Shown one piece after another: positions 37,932 through 44,265 of a stretch of DNA of 64,000 nt. Origin of the DNA: Mariprofundus sp. NF (GTDB lineage Bacteria; Pseudomonadota; Zetaproteobacteria; Mariprofundales; Mariprofundaceae). Numbering within the stretch: the first letter of the stretch is position 1; every line of letters begins with the position of its first letter. The position numbers were made by a program, and so were the translations under genes. The stretch is taken from the NCBI RefSeq assembly GCF_013387455.1, contig NZ_VWNC01000005.1, positions 124,001-188,000 of the forward strand, in the 5' to 3' direction. The notes below the pieces were generated by a model. That model searched no databases. It saw only the letters and a list, made by a program, of their open reading frames with translations, and was not told where the DNA came from.

Positions 37932-38984
37932 CTAAACGGCTCCACCACCAAAGAGTTTCTTGTTGGCGGCTTTTTCAAGCGCTGCCTGCTGGGTTATTTT
38001 TCTGCTTTTCACCAGCATCTGCAGATTGGAATCGAGCGTCTGCATGCCATCTCGCTGGCCTGTCTGCATCACTGAAACCATCTGGGGAATTTTGTTTTCG
38101 CGGATGAGATTGCGGATGGCCGGCGTGCCGATCATGATCTCATGGGCTGCGACACGACCATTACCATCTGCTGTTTTAAGCAGTGTCTGTGAGATCACAG
38201 CGCGAATGGATTCAGAAAGCATGGAGCGCACCATCTCCTTCTCTGCAGCAGGGAAGACATCAATGATACGGTCGATGGTTTTAGGTGCTGATGAGGTGTG
38301 CAGGGTGCCGAACACCATGTGTCCGGTTTCAGCAGCGGTGAGGGCAAGGCGAATGGTCTCCAGATCACGAAGCTCACCAACCAGCACCACATCGGGATCT
38401 TCACGCAGGGCGCTGCGTAGTGCATTCTCAAAGGAGCGGGTATGTGGGCCAAGCTCACGTTGTGAGATCAGTGAGTTTTTGGATTTGTGTACAAACTCAA
38501 TCGGGTCTTCGATGGTGAGAATATGGCCGCGTTCACTCTCATTGCGGTGATCAATCATCGCCGCAAGGGTGGTGGATTTACCTGAACCTGTGGGGCCGGT
38601 GACCAGGCAGATGCCGCGTGGGGTCATGGCGATCTCTTTGAAAACTTCAGGGCACTTCAGATTCTCAAGGGTCAGAACTTCACTGGGAATCACACGGAAC
38701 ACCGCACCCATGCCACGCCGCTGCTCAAATACATTAACACGGAAACGGGCGATATCACCGAGCGCAAATGAGAAGTCGAGCTCAAGATGCTCTTCAAAGG
38801 CCTTGCGTTGGGCATCACTCATGATGTCATAGACCATGGCCTGAACATCACGTTTATCAACCGGTGGCATTTTGATGCGTGTCATGTCGCCATGAATACG
38901 GATCATCGGTGGTTCGCCGGATGAGAGGTGCAGGTCCGAAGCGTTATTTTTTACAGTAAAGGCAAGTAGTTCCGATACTTCCAT
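37932..38984 (-). CDS. pilT: Type IV pilus retraction ATPase PilT
   Basis: 350 residues, the canonical PilT size. It reads NNASDLHLSSGEPPMIRIHGD, Walker A GPTGSGKSTTLAAMID, Asp box TIEDPIEFVHKSKNS, Walker B VVLVGELRDLETIRLAL, His box GHMVFGTLHTSSA and a C-terminal segment like the AIRNLIRE retraction motif of PilT. It powers pilus depolymerisation at the inner membrane. It heads the three-gene pilT-pilU-ATPase operon, with GGAGGGATC before the ATG and a promoter-like site 43 to 71 bases upstream. Confidence 0.96.
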   Translation of the reverse strand: MEVSELLAFTVKNNASDLHLSSGEPPMIRIHGDMTRIKMPPVDKRDVQAMVYDIMSDAQRKAFEEHLELDFSFALGDIARFRVNVFEQRRGMGAVFRVIPSEVLTLENLKCPEVFKEIAMTPRGICLVTGPTGSGKSTTLAAMIDHRNESERGHILTIEDPIEFVHKSKNSLISQRELGPHTRSFENALRSALREDPDVVLVGELRDLETIRLALTAAETGHMVFGTLHTSSAPKTIDRIIDVFPAAEKEMVRSMLSESIRAVISQTLLKTADGNGRVAAHEIMIGTPAIRNLIRENKIPQMVSVMQTGQRDGMQTLDSNLQMLVKSRKITQQAALEKAANKKLFGGGAV

Positions 38985-39026
38985 GATCCCTCCAAAGGTG
39001 CTTAAGCCGGCAGAACCGTTTAGCAG

Positions 39027-39055
39027 AGCATAAGAGTCTTCTCCTCTGCTAGCAA
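39027..39055 (-). promoter_or_regulatory. Sigma70-type promoter for pilT
   Basis: On the minus strand TTGCTA (39055-39050) and TATGCT (39032-39027) are 17 bases apart, and pilT starts 43 bases further on. TAGCAGAG and CTCTGCTA (39021-39051) form an 8-bp dyad that overlaps both boxes and could be an operator. Confidence 0.5.
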
Positions 39056-39076
39056 GTTCTGAAAGGCAAGATAAGG

Positions 39077-39098
39077 CTGTTTTTCAGATGAAAAACAG
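39077..39098. repeat. 22-bp palindrome upstream of pilT
   Basis: CTGTTTTTCA and TGAAAAACAG are perfect complements separated by GA. It lies about 22 bases before the -35 box of the predicted pilT promoter, so it may bind a dimeric regulator. Confidence 0.7.
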
Positions 39099-39214
39099 AC
39101 GCAAGATTGTTGCCACTTTGAGGGTTTGATGATTGTTGTGGTGAAGGGAGAAGAGGGGGATGTAAGCGTTGTGTCAGTAATTGGATCAAAAATTGGATCA
39201 GAGAAGGGGGGGGT

Positions 39215-39254
39215 GGATGAACCTGATAAGCTGGTCTGCCTGTCAGGTTCATCC
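39215..39254. repeat. 12-bp perfect stem with 16-base loop
   Basis: GGATGAACCTGA (39215-39226) and TCAGGTTCATCC (39243-39254) are exact reverse complements. The loop is pyrimidine- and G-rich. No T run follows on the plus strand, so it is not an obvious terminator. Confidence 0.75.
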
Positions 39255-39307
39255 GGGGAGCTGGATTGTGGCTGGCGCTGAGAGATCAGGCCTTGCCAGT
39301 TTAATAA

Positions 39308-39467
39308 GGATGCTCTGAAAACTCAGAGTATCCGTGCAGGCTACGGATGGCCTGCCAAAATCATGCATGGTAAATGCTTGATTTTGTGAGCAAAGGAAAA
39401 ACCACGCTTTTGCCTTTGCGTAGTGAAAGACTACATGGACGTAGTTTTTCACTGTTTCGAAAGCGTG
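39308..39467 (+). repeat. Chain of four stem-loops, candidate structured RNA
   Basis: Stem 1 (39308-39333) pairs GGATGCTCTGA with TCAGAGTATCC, with one G-U pair. Stem 2 (39336-39355) pairs GCAGGC with GCCTGC. Stem 3 (39356-39386) is CAAAATCATGCAT with AATGCTTGATTTTG, with one mismatch. Stem 4 is nested: CACGCTTT/AAAGCGTG outside (39403-39410, 39460-39467) and AGTGAAAGACTAC/GTAGTTTTTCACT inside (39422-39453), with one G-U pair. Both wobble pairs are G-U if the plus strand is transcribed and A-C if the minus strand is, which favours a plus-strand RNA. No known RNA family is recognised. Confidence 0.5.
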
Positions 39468-39474
39468 AGGAGGG

Positions 39475-39633
39475 TTACATGCTCTGACCAAGTAGTAGGA
39501 AGATAGTCAGGGCGGCCAGGCCGGTTGGCACCAGCAGGGCAATTTTCACTGTGTCGCGATATTTTTCAGGAATGAAAGCCAGGGCTTCGTGTTTGTGGGT
39601 GTTGTGGTAGTGCATGTGCATCGCTGTAGGCAT
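39475..39633 (-). CDS. Small His-rich single-pass membrane protein (52 residues)
   Basis: A short frame with a good ribosome-binding site (AAGGAG, seven bases before the ATG at 39633) encodes 52 residues. The N-terminus is MPTAMHMHYHNTHKHEAL, with six His in the first 15 residues, then FIPEKYRDTVK. One hydrophobic helix follows (about 31-49, IALLVPTGLAALTIFLLLG), and it ends QSM. The layout suggests a cytoplasmic or periplasmic metal- or haem-binding tail on a membrane anchor, like small subunits of respiratory or transport complexes. I do not recognise the family. It has no gene neighbour within 300 bases that could indicate a partner. Confidence 0.65.
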   Translation of the reverse strand: MPTAMHMHYHNTHKHEALAFIPEKYRDTVKIALLVPTGLAALTIFLLLGQSM

Positions 39634-39981
39634 ATCGGTCTCCTTGTTTCGCTAACTTAACAAGGCCAACTTTCTGCGTAGATGAGCGCTCTATCTGTGG
39701 GGCAGGTCACAAAGGAGACAAGGTGGGTGGGTTTGGTACATAGGCTCGATTTGGTGTGAGAAAACGATGTTGTGTTTTTAGAAAAAGGTTGGAGTTAAGG
39801 CTAGATAGAAGCGCACAGCGCTTCTTCCTATCGTGCTCATAAAAGTATAAGGGATGTCTGTTAATGCGAGATAGCAATGATGAATCATTGCTTCCTATCG
39901 CGGAATTCAAACATTATTAATCTTCATTTTTTATTTTCACTAGCGCGCAACTTTTGAATTATTAATTCTAAAGTTGCTTGC
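39634..39981. other. 348-base intergenic region between the small membrane protein and tRNA-Leu
   Basis: No gene is seen. It holds the leader of the small membrane protein, two related stem-loop repeats (39803-39833 and 39866-39902) and a 13-position hairpin (39948-39976) six bases past the tRNA 3' end. The last has 12 paired positions and an AT-rich loop and may help tRNA 3' processing or termination, though no T run follows. Confidence 0.65.
39803..39902. repeat. Two related stem-loop elements with different stems and shared flanks
   Basis: Element 1 (39803-39833) is GATAG, stem AGAAGCGC/GCGCTTCT, then TCCTATCG. Element 2 (39866-39902) is GATAG, stem AGCAATGAT/ATCATTGCT, then TCCTATCG. The flanks GATAG and CTTCCTATCG are shared, while the inner stems differ in sequence yet stay perfectly paired. 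Confidence 0.65.
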
Positions 39982-40068
39982 TGGTACCTGAGGCCGGAGT
40001 CGAACCGGCACGCCTGTGAAGGCACGGGATTTTGAATCCCGGGTGTCTACCAATTCCACCACTCAGGC
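39982..40068 (-). tRNA. tRNA-Leu (anticodon CAA)
   Basis: 87 bases including an encoded CCA. The acceptor stem is GCCTGAG with CTCAGGT, the anticodon stem CGGGA with TCCCG around TTCAAAA (anticodon CAA, reads UUG), a long class II variable arm is present, and the T loop reads GGTTCGACTCC. It reads on the minus strand. Confidence 0.96.
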
Positions 40069-40101
40069 ATTGCAATTGTGAACTTGTCGGAGACGGCGCG
40101 A

Positions 40102-40130
40102 AGCATTGTCATCTCTTATGAAAGTGTCAA
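40102..40130 (-). promoter_or_regulatory. Promoter of tRNA-Leu
   Basis: On the minus strand a perfect TTGACA (40130-40125) is 17 bases from AATGCT (40107-40102). A GC-rich discriminator (CGCGCC) follows, typical of stringently controlled tRNA promoters, and the tRNA begins about 34 bases after the -10 box. Confidence 0.55.
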
Positions 40131-40217
40131 GCTGCAGAGCAGGGGTTTGCTCGCAGCTTGCAATCCTTTTTAAACCCGCAAGGATAATGCGGATACATCT
40201 GGATCGGGGGAGTAGGC

Positions 40218-41465
40218 ATGGGTGGAGTCCAACAGTTTGACATTGTCATTGTCGGTGGTGGTGCTGTCGGTGCTACCTTGGCACTACAGCTTGATCAGTT
40301 GAATTACCGTGTTGCTATCATCGAACGCTTCAAACCAGCCTTTAGCTCTTCAAACCCGGAACGGGTGATCGCCCTGAACTATGGTTCCAGATCTCATCTG
40401 GACGCTCTGGGCATCTGGCCGGGTGTAGCTGAACTGGGCGTTGGCAATATCAGGCATATTGTTGTCACTGAACCGGGTAACCGTGGTCGGGTTGATCTTG
40501 ATGCTGCTGACGGTTCTTCTTTTGCACCGGCTATGCAGGAACTCGGTTATGTCGTGGAGATGGGGCTGTTACTCAAGCCGATCTATGAACTTCTGGAAAA
40601 TTCATCAGTCGAGCTGTTTTGTGGAGCCACACTCAACGCCTATACCATCAATCAGAATGATGTTGATATTACGCTGCGTATGGGTGACCAACAAACTGAA
40701 GACCAACAAACCGTGTTAAAGGCATCGCTGCTGGTGGCTGCTGATGGCACCCATAGCCAGATTCGTCAGATGGCAGGCATTGGCCTGAACGGCTGGGATT
40801 ATAATCGCTTTGGCCTGGTTGCATCGGTAACGTGTGAGCATGGGCATAACGACACGGCCCATGAATGTTTTAGAAAATCCGGCCCGCTGGCGTTTTTACC
40901 GTTGGCAGACGGACGTTATTCCATTGTCTGGGCTGCGGCTCCGGCAGAGGCATCGCAACTTCTTGCCATGAGTGATGAAGCATTTATCTCGGCACTTCAG
41001 CGTGCAGCAGGCCAAACGACCATGGATCGTATCGGCGCGATAACAGCTACCTCACCACGTGCTACTTATCCTCTGGAGCTCTCCATCGCCAAACAGTTTG
41101 TCAATCCGCGTTTGGCACTGGTAGGCAATGCGGCCCACACCATTCATCCGGTAGCAGGGCAGGGTATGAATCTCGGTTTCAGGGATGTTGAGGATCTGGT
41201 GACTATGCTGGATGGTGAACTGGCCCATAGTGATCCGGGCCAGCCAATTATTCTGCAGGGGTATGCCGAGAAACGGCGTGCGGATGTGCTGGCTGTTGCA
41301 GGGTTTACAGAATCGATGTCACACATTTTTGGTAGTGAAGTTCCAGGTGCAAAATGGTTGCGTGGTTTGGGGCTGGAGAAACTTCCGGCAGCGCCTAGCC
41401 TCTCCTCGCTGCTGCTCAGACAGGCATCAGGCATAGGGCAGATGCAGTTACCGGGAGATAGATAA
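40218..41465 (+). CDS. UbiH/UbiF-family FAD-dependent hydroxylase (first copy)
   Basis: 415 residues of the flavoprotein aromatic hydroxylases that add ring hydroxyls during ubiquinone synthesis. The dinucleotide-binding fold is VIVGGGAVGATLAL, the middle motif is VAADGTHSQIRQMAG, and the second FAD motif is ALVGNAAHTIHPVAGQGMNLGFRD. Its end overlaps the next UbiH-like gene by one base (TAATG). Which ring position it hydroxylates (UbiH, UbiF, UbiI or UbiL type) cannot be told by eye. Confidence 0.9.
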   Translation: MGGVQQFDIVIVGGGAVGATLALQLDQLNYRVAIIERFKPAFSSSNPERVIALNYGSRSHLDALGIWPGVAELGVGNIRHIVVTEPGNRGRVDLDAADGSSFAPAMQELGYVVEMGLLLKPIYELLENSSVELFCGATLNAYTINQNDVDITLRMGDQQTEDQQTVLKASLLVAADGTHSQIRQMAGIGLNGWDYNRFGLVASVTCEHGHNDTAHECFRKSGPLAFLPLADGRYSIVWAAAPAEASQLLAMSDEAFISALQRAAGQTTMDRIGAITATSPRATYPLELSIAKQFVNPRLALVGNAAHTIHPVAGQGMNLGFRDVEDLVTMLDGELAHSDPGQPIILQGYAEKRRADVLAVAGFTESMSHIFGSEVPGAKWLRGLGLEKLPAAPSLSSLLLRQASGIGQMQLPGDR

Positions 41466-42679
41466 TGTCATCATCAATTCATGCCGATCACGCTGATCTG
41501 ATTATTGTTGGTGGTGGTATGGTGGGGCTTGGCCTTGCCTGTGCACTGCGTCATTCCGGGCTGCATATTATCATTGTTGAACGCGGTGAGCCGCCGGTTT
41601 TCAAATCACTGGATCGCGACTGCCGTGTCTCTGCCATTGTCATGGGCAATGTGAAAATTCTGCAGGGTTTGGGTGTTTGGGATTATCTCAAAAAAGATGC
41701 AGGGCCGATGCGCAGTATGCGTATCTGGGATAACCAGGAGCAGGGCGGTATCCGCTTTGAAGGCAGCGAAATTGGTGAAGAGGTGCTCGGTTATCTGATT
41801 GAGAACTCGGCCACGCAACGGGCGATGCATAAAGCGCTGCTGGAGAGCGATCATGTTGAGTTCTGTTCTCCGGCTGAGATAGCCAATATTGAATGGCTGG
41901 AAGAACATGTCGAAGTTAAACTGGCCGATGGCCGGCTGTTGACCACGCCGTTGGTTGTCGGTGCTGATGGCGGGCGTTCATGGGTGCGTCAGCAGGCTGG
42001 GATCGGTGTCTGGGAACGTGATTACAAACAGAAGGGTATTGTCGCTACAGTGCGTCCTGAACGCGGTCACAACGGCATTGCCTATCAGCGTTTTCTGCCC
42101 ACTGGGCCACTGGCGATGCTGCCGATGACCGACGGTCTCTGCTCGATTGTCTGGAGCGCTGAGCTCTCTGAAGCGGATCGGCTGATGGCTATGGATGAGA
42201 CCGCATTCCTTGATGCACTCAATCTCACATTCGGTCCGGTTTTGGGTCGCATCACTGAAGTGGGTGAGCGGGCAGCATTTCCGCTGATTGGCCGACTGGC
42301 CAAACACTTTGTGCGTGAGCGTGTGGCACTGGTTGGCGATGCGGCACACTGTATTCATCCACTGGCTGGTCTTGGTGTGAATCTGGGTCTGCGTGATGCG
42401 ATGGTGTTGGCGCAGGAGATCTCCGATGCCAAACGCTTTGATGAGGATTGGGGAGAGATGGATGTGTTGGAGCGTTACATGAAGCAGCGCATGCCTGATG
42501 TGCTCTCGGTGATGGGGTCGATGGAAGGCTTACATCAGATTTTTACCGGCACCATTCCCGGGCTGAAAGAGGTGCGGGGACTGGGTATGCGCCTGATGGG
42601 TAATTCCGGAGCAATTAAACAGCTTTTGATGCGCAACTCGACAGGGCTGTCGCTGCCTGTTCCTAAACAGATCAGTTAG
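41465..42679 (+). CDS. UbiH/UbiF-family FAD-dependent hydroxylase (second copy)
   Basis: 404 residues and a paralogue of the preceding protein. It has LIIVGGGMVGLGLACAL, VGADGGRSWVRQQAGIG and ALVGDAAHCIHPLAGLGVNLGLRD. The mid-region differs clearly (SLDRDCRVSAIVMGNVKIL), so the pair is not a recent duplication and probably hydroxylates two different ring positions. Translation is coupled to the first copy through the one-base overlap. A 100-bp palindrome begins five bases after its stop. Confidence 0.9.
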   Translation: MSSSIHADHADLIIVGGGMVGLGLACALRHSGLHIIIVERGEPPVFKSLDRDCRVSAIVMGNVKILQGLGVWDYLKKDAGPMRSMRIWDNQEQGGIRFEGSEIGEEVLGYLIENSATQRAMHKALLESDHVEFCSPAEIANIEWLEEHVEVKLADGRLLTTPLVVGADGGRSWVRQQAGIGVWERDYKQKGIVATVRPERGHNGIAYQRFLPTGPLAMLPMTDGLCSIVWSAELSEADRLMAMDETAFLDALNLTFGPVLGRITEVGERAAFPLIGRLAKHFVRERVALVGDAAHCIHPLAGLGVNLGLRDAMVLAQEISDAKRFDEDWGEMDVLERYMKQRMPDVLSVMGSMEGLHQIFTGTIPGLKEVRGLGMRLMGNSGAIKQLLMRNSTGLSLPVPKQIS

Positions 42680-42684
42680 GTGCC

Positions 42685-42784
42685 GGAGTGTCTCAGTTTG
42701 CGCGCTGCGGTGTTGTTTTTCGCTTATGTGCTTGTAGCACACTGCGCTCAAAACGTCTTGCATCGCATCAAACTGAACCACTCC
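42685..42784. repeat. 100-bp palindromic element
   Basis: The ends GGAGTG/CACTCC, then TCAGTTTG/CAAACTGA, pair perfectly, and the match continues inward with few interruptions to an apex TGTGCT-TGT-AGCACA (42725-42739). The whole segment can fold into one long hairpin. It lies five bases after the second UbiH-like stop and 30 bases before the exporter gene. It looks like a non-coding mobile palindrome (REP- or MITE-like) and could also stop transcription. Confidence 0.65.
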
Positions 42785-42814
42785 AATAGCTTTTCGGATT
42801 AACTGAGTTTTAAC

Positions 42815-43546
42815 ATGGATGAGCTGCAAAGCTGGCAATATGTTGCTACGGCACTGATATTTGTCTGGACCGGATTTGTGCGCTCCGGCCTCGGCTTTGG
42901 CGGTGCAGCCCTTGGTCTGCCACTGCTTCTTCTGGTGGTTGATGATGCGCTTATCTGGCTGCCGTTGATCGGTGTGCACCTGCTCTTCTTCTCATCCATT
43001 ACCCTTAGCTCCCGTTTCAATCATGTGAACTGGCACTATCTGAAAAAAGCCTTTGCCATCATGATTATACCGATGCTGATCGGGGTGTTCGGGCTGCTGA
43101 CACTGCCTTCGAAGTGGGTGGTGGTGTTTGTCTATCTCACTACACTTTTTTATGCCTTATGTTATCTCTTTAAATTTGAGATCAGCAGTCATAAACCCTG
43201 GGTGGATTTCTCACTGCTGATCAGTGGCGCTTATGCTGCAGGTGTCTCACTGATCGGTGCCCCATTGATTGTGGCGGTATTCACCCAGCATGTGGCTAAG
43301 GATCAGCTGCGTAATACGCTGTTTGTGCTCTGGTTTATGCTGGTGGTGATTAAACTCTCCGTGCTGCTCTGGGCAGATGTCGACTTCTGGTGGTTACACC
43401 ATCTCTGGCTGCTGCCGTGCGCAGCTATTGGCCATGTCATCGGCCTGAAAATGCACGACCACCTGATGGCTGGAGATGCCGCCACCTTCAAGCAGGCCAT
43501 TGGCGGAGCTTTGGTTCTGATCTGTATCGTCGGATTGTTGCGTTAA
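42815..43546 (+). CDS. TauE/SafE-family sulfite/anion exporter-like membrane protein
   Basis: 243 residues with about seven to eight hydrophobic helices. The first half carries the family pattern FVRSGLGFGGAALGLPLLLL and the second half repeats it as GAYAAGVSLIGAPLIVAVF. Members export sulfite, sulfoacetate or other small organosulfur anions across the inner membrane; the substrate here is unknown. The start is ATG at 42815. It stands apart from the ubi-like genes because of the palindrome. Confidence 0.85.
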   Translation: MDELQSWQYVATALIFVWTGFVRSGLGFGGAALGLPLLLLVVDDALIWLPLIGVHLLFFSSITLSSRFNHVNWHYLKKAFAIMIIPMLIGVFGLLTLPSKWVVVFVYLTTLFYALCYLFKFEISSHKPWVDFSLLISGAYAAGVSLIGAPLIVAVFTQHVAKDQLRNTLFVLWFMLVVIKLSVLLWADVDFWWLHHLWLLPCAAIGHVIGLKMHDHLMAGDAATFKQAIGGALVLICIVGLLR

Positions 43547-43623
43547 TTTGAGATTCACAGAAGGGTGCGCGCTTCTCATCAATAGTGATGAAGCTGACGT
43601 GTTAAAGATAGAAGAGGTAGTAA

Positions 43624-43896
43624 GTGGATATTGATCTGTGGCAAATGATGGGCTCACTGGCAGCACTGGCTTTTACCCTCGGTTTTGTGGATCAGCTTCG
43701 CATCACCTATAAAACGCGTGATGTGGATGGACTCTCCCGACTGCAGTGGATGGTGTTTGCTGCCGCATCGGCCACTTTCACCGCATACTACTCGCATCTG
43801 GATCAATGGCTGATGGTGGCTGTATCGGTTTTCGGTACAACGTGTTGCCTGCTGATACTGGTGATGATTTTCAAATATCATCGGGTAGATGGCTAG
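43624..43896 (+). CDS. SemiSWEET/PQ-loop small membrane protein
   Basis: 90 residues with three hydrophobic helices, the size of bacterial SemiSWEETs, which dimerise to form a sugar pathway. Features are GSLAALAFTLGFVDQL where the usual motif has a PQ pair (here VDQ), KTRDVDGLSRLQW, and WLMVAVSVFGTTCCLLILVMIF. It starts with GTG at 43624 after GAGGTAG. The loss of the Pro in the PQ position makes transport of sugar uncertain. ppiC begins 10 bases after its stop. Confidence 0.78.
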   Translation: MDIDLWQMMGSLAALAFTLGFVDQLRITYKTRDVDGLSRLQWMVFAAASATFTAYYSHLDQWLMVAVSVFGTTCCLLILVMIFKYHRVDG

Positions 43897-43905
43897 GGGA
43901 CGTGC

Positions 43906-44184
43906 ATGAAAAGTGCAATGGCGAAACATATTCTGGTCAAAACAAAGGATGAAGCTGAAAAGCTGAAACAGCGGCTGGCCAGGGGTGAAGATTTCGGCAA
44001 GCTGGCACGAAAGTATTCCACCTGCCCGTCAAAGAAGAGGGATGGTGATCTCGGTGAGATCTATCCGGGGCAGCTGGTTAAAACGATAGAGAGTGTCATC
44101 TTCAAACAGGCTCTGCTGAAAGTGCACGGACCGATCAAAACAAAGTTCGGCTATCATCTGGTGGTTGTCTATTTCAGAAATTAG
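43906..44184 (+). CDS. ppiC: Parvulin-type peptidyl-prolyl isomerase PpiC
   Basis: 92 residues, the same length as E. coli PpiC, a cytoplasmic stand-alone parvulin. It shows KHILVKTKDEAEKL, GEDFGKLARKYSTCPSKKRDGD, LGEIYPGQLVKTIE and a C-terminal TKFGYHLVVVYFRN. The active-site His pair and Cys are present. AGGGGA lies five bases before the ATG at 43906; a second ATG four codons later is a weaker choice. Confidence 0.94.
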   Translation: MKSAMAKHILVKTKDEAEKLKQRLARGEDFGKLARKYSTCPSKKRDGDLGEIYPGQLVKTIESVIFKQALLKVHGPIKTKFGYHLVVVYFRN

Positions 44185-44202
44185 CGTTAACAGCATCTGA
44201 CT

Positions 44203-44208
44203 TATAAT
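44203..44208 (+). promoter_or_regulatory. -10 box upstream of glcD
   Basis: A perfect TATAAT lies 57 bases before the glcD start, after the ppiC stop. The best -35 match, TTAGCG at 44181-44186 with 16-base spacing, is poor, so an activator may be needed. Confidence 0.4.
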
Positions 44209-44265
44209 TAACCGTTCATAATGTGGGGTGGACGAATGATCGACTCTGTTTCATGATATTGGGTT

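Larger units (their letters stand above)
38985..39474. other. 490-base gene-poor region rich in inverted repeats
   Basis: No credible gene is seen. The right third, next to pilT, holds the pilT promoter and two dyads (39021-39051 and 39077-39098). The middle has a repeated ATTGGATCA (39180-39200). From 39215 to 39467 at least five stem-loops follow one another, described separately. Frames of 60-80 codons exist but show no protein-like composition or ribosome-binding site. Confidence 0.7.

Noticed and set aside
39200-39480. CRISPR array, retron or integron attC site in the hairpin-rich region
   Set aside because: No regular direct repeats, no reverse transcriptase, no integrase and no attC core motifs are seen.
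39249-39491. 80-codon open frame on the minus strand
   Set aside because: It runs across four hairpins and the end of the small membrane protein gene, has no good ribosome-binding site and an unusual composition rich in Cys, His and Phe. The structured DNA explains it better.
39707-39910. 67-codon open frame on the minus strand
   Set aside because: It covers both stem-loop repeats, has no ribosome-binding site and no recognisable protein features.
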